From an uncultured bacterium (GTDB taxonomy: Bacteria; Methylomirabilota; Methylomirabilia; Rokubacteriales; CSP1-6), in contig CAMLFJ010000128.1 in assembly GCA_946479205.1 (NCBI GenBank), positions 1-7,836 of the forward strand: a stretch of 7,836 nt of DNA, written 5' to 3'. The notes beneath the pieces were generated by a model, which was not told the DNA's origin, ran no database searches, and worked only from the letters and a program-made list of their open reading frames with translations. This document shows positions 6,136-7,836 of this stretch, piece after piece. The translations under genes and the position numbers were made by a program. Position 1 is the first letter of the stretch; each line of letters starts with the position of its first letter.

Positions 6136-7710
6136 TCAGCGGCGGCGCAGGCGGGCCTCGAAGCCGGGCAGGATGGCCTTGAAGAAGGCGTTCTGGACGA
6201 GGCCGAGGACGGTCTCGATGATGCCCGCGTTGGGGTTCTCGAGGGGCCCGGAGACCTCGACGCGCGTCGCGACCTCGTCCCGCGGGCGGTTCTGCAGCAC
6301 GCGCGCGACTCCGCCCACCACGCCTTCGTAGACCTTGCGGAGCACGTTCTTGTCGCGATCCTGCCGCGAATCGTAGACCGTCATGTCCTGGAAGAGCGGC
6401 TTGACGTAGCCGGTCATCCCGCGGTCGCGGACCGAGAGCTCCGAGTACATCGAGAACCGCCCGGCGGTCACGTCGAAGTTGCCGTAGGCCCGCAGCATGT
6501 CGTTCATCGTCTTGAGATCGGTCTCCTGGATCTCCACCGCCAGGTCGAAGTCGGGGCCCGGACGGGCCGGACGCAGCTTGAAGTCCGCGCTCGCCGGCCC
6601 GTTGCCCATGAACTTGCCGGTCAGCTTGGCGTGCGAGGTTTCCCCGCTCGGCAGGCTGCTCAGGTTGGTGAGGGTCATGGAGGTATCGTTCAGGAAGACG
6701 CGATAGGTCGGGTTGACCGCCTTGTTGACGAAGCCGAAGTTGCTGCGGACGACGTCCAGGCGGTCCACCCGGAACATCAGGCCCGGATCCTGGGCCTGAT
6801 CCGCGGCCTTCACCGTCTCGCGCGCCACCGCCTTGCCCACTCCCGCCATCTGGGGGGTGTGCACGTAGTCGACGTGGACCCCGTCCACCGTCGCGTTCCA
6901 GAGCTTCACCGACTTGAACCGGGGAGCGATCTCGACCTCGCCGTACGCGGCGAGGGTGCCCTTGTCCATCGCCACGTTGTAGCGGTTGGTGATGGGCTTG
7001 AAGTAGTCGAGCTCGATGCGGTCGAGCTTGATGTCGGTCATGAAGGCGGCGTGGGGCTCGGCGAGGAAGTCGGCCCAGCCGGTGGCGCTGACCGAGCCGC
7101 CCTCGAACACGCGCGCGGTGAGACTCAGCGGCGAGGGATACACGCCGACCTCGGAGTGCACGTTGCGGATATTGGAGGCCTCGAGCTCGAGATCCTGGAC
7201 CCGCAGGGGCTTGAAGGGGCCGTTGTCGGTGTAGGTGACGTCGCCCCGCGAGATCCGCAGGGCGTTGATCTTGAGCGGATAGATGGCCTGCAGCGCCTCC
7301 TGCCAGCCCTTGTCCTTCACCGGGGTGGCGTCGCCGATCTCTTGCTTCGCCTGGGGCAGGTTGAGCACCACCACCGGGCGGTCGATGAGAACGTCCCCGA
7401 CCACCCTGCCGGACAGGAGCGCCCGCCAGTGCACGCTCGCGTAGAGCCGCCCGATGTTCGCGACCGGCGGGTCGGGATGCTCGTTCTGGACGATCACGGT
7501 GTCCCGCAGATCGAGCGAGAAGTTGATCGGACTGAAGTGCAGGGCGCCGATCGTGGCGGTGTAGCCCTTGAGGCGCGCGTTCATCTTCGCCTCGGTGTAC
7601 CGGCGCAGCGGCTCGTCGATGAAGAAGAGGGCGGTCGCGGAGGCGAGACCCACCAGGACCACGAGGGCGACGGCCAGGACGATCCATCGGCGCCGGGTCA
7701 TCGTGATCAT
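6136..7710 (-). CDS. DUF748 / AsmA-like membrane-anchored periplasmic protein
   Basis: This 524-residue protein has a single N-terminal membrane helix (about 9-30, RWIVLAVALVVLVGLASATA) after a short basic MITMTRRR tail, so it is probably anchored in the inner membrane with the remainder in the periplasm. The remainder consists of alternating beta-strand-like segments typical of DUF748/AsmA-family proteins: an early block with LHFSPINFSLDLRD (57-70), the VGDVLIDRPVVVLNL block (104-118) and a C-terminal region with VSGPLENPNAGIIETVLGL (486-504). Relatives such as AsmA, YhdP and TamB are linked to outer-membrane assembly or lipid transport between membranes; a similar role here is inference. 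The start is uncertain: ATG at 7710 is used, ATG at 7701 is equally possible, and neither has a clear Shine-Dalgarno sequence. The downstream 50-bp gap leaves open whether it shares the operon. Confidence 0.85.
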   Translation of the reverse strand: MITMTRRRWIVLAVALVVLVGLASATALFFIDEPLRRYTEAKMNARLKGYTATIGALHFSPINFSLDLRDTVIVQNEHPDPPVANIGRLYASVHWRALLSGRVVGDVLIDRPVVVLNLPQAKQEIGDATPVKDKGWQEALQAIYPLKINALRISRGDVTYTDNGPFKPLRVQDLELEASNIRNVHSEVGVYPSPLSLTARVFEGGSVSATGWADFLAEPHAAFMTDIKLDRIELDYFKPITNRYNVAMDKGTLAAYGEVEIAPRFKSVKLWNATVDGVHVDYVHTPQMAGVGKAVARETVKAADQAQDPGLMFRVDRLDVVRSNFGFVNKAVNPTYRVFLNDTSMTLTNLSSLPSGETSHAKLTGKFMGNGPASADFKLRPARPGPDFDLAVEIQETDLKTMNDMLRAYGNFDVTAGRFSMYSELSVRDRGMTGYVKPLFQDMTVYDSRQDRDKNVLRKVYEGVVGGVARVLQNRPRDEVATRVEVSGPLENPNAGIIETVLGLVQNAFFKAILPGFEARLRRR

Positions 7711-7790
7711 GAGTCTGGACCAAAGCAAGGCTCGTGCCCGGCCCGCGTCGAGGGCGAGGGCGGGGGCTGGCTGCCGACGTGCGACCGGGA

Positions 7791-7836
7791 CGGGAAGTTC
7801 CTACCGGACCCGATCGGGAAGTTCCGACCGACCGGG
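7791..7836. repeat. Two tandem copies of an 11-bp element at 24-bp spacing
   Basis: CGGGAAGTTCC is found at 7791-7801 and 7815-7825, a 24-bp period, with partly matching flanks (GACC before each copy and ACCG after each). Its centre GGAAGTTCC is a 9-bp inverted repeat around one G. The array runs to the window edge, so more copies may lie beyond. It lies about 80-125 bp upstream of the DUF748 start. It could be a pair of operator sites, the start of a longer tandem repeat, or the end of a neighbouring gene. The rest of 7711-7790 shows no gene or convincing promoter. Confidence 0.55.

Noticed and set aside
6086..7723. Upstream extension of the small Cys protein's frame to 642 codons
   Set aside because: The added part is an out-of-frame translation of the DUF748 gene; the real protein starts at the ATG at 6085.
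7742..7764. Possible stem-loop (CCCGC ... GCGGG) upstream of the DUF748 gene
   Set aside because: The arms are only 5 bp with a 13-nt loop and no T run follows; expected by chance in DNA this rich in G and C.

Overview
This is a GC-rich (by eye about 70%) bacterial window with almost no non-coding DNA. Six complete or partial genes read leftward (minus strand) and one gene end reads rightward. The only genome-scale clues are the composition, an AsmA/DUF748-type envelope protein (typical of bacteria with an outer membrane), a bacterial squalene/phytoene synthase and a hydantoinase/oxoprolinase pair. That fits an uncultivated soil or sediment Gram-negative lineage (for example Methylomirabilota/Rokubacteria or a deltaproteobacterial group). 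The lineage is an inference and cannot be proven from the sequence.

Layout from right to left, the direction of transcription. Positions 7711-7836 hold no gene I can support, but carry two copies of an 11-bp element spaced 24 bp apart. Then comes a membrane-anchored DUF748/AsmA-like protein (7710-6136). A 50-bp gap, comparatively A/T-rich, contains a small direct repeat. Next are a 96-residue Cys-motif protein (6085-5795), a squalene/phytoene synthase family enzyme (5789-4764), a PhzF-family protein (4767-3868), HyuA (3871-1781) and HyuB (1784-69). The left edge (1-72) is the 3' end of a convergent gene; its stop codon shares the tetranucleotide CTAG with the stop of hyuB.

The last four genes are joined head to tail by three 4-bp stop/start overlaps (GTGA, ATGA, ATGA), and the small Cys protein ends only 5 bp before the synthase. 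They therefore look like one translationally coupled unit, possibly including the DUF748 gene. HyuA and HyuB should form one enzyme: an ATP-using subunit and a metal-site subunit acting on a cyclic amide or related carbonyl substrate. There is no third (gamma) subunit next to them as acetone carboxylases have. How a C30/C40 prenyl synthase, a PhzF-fold protein and a hydantoinase fit one pathway is unclear.

The most notable observation is that the PhzF-family protein has glycine where the family's catalytic glutamate normally sits, while the other active-site residues are kept. I found no CRISPR array, RNA gene, insertion sequence or phage gene.
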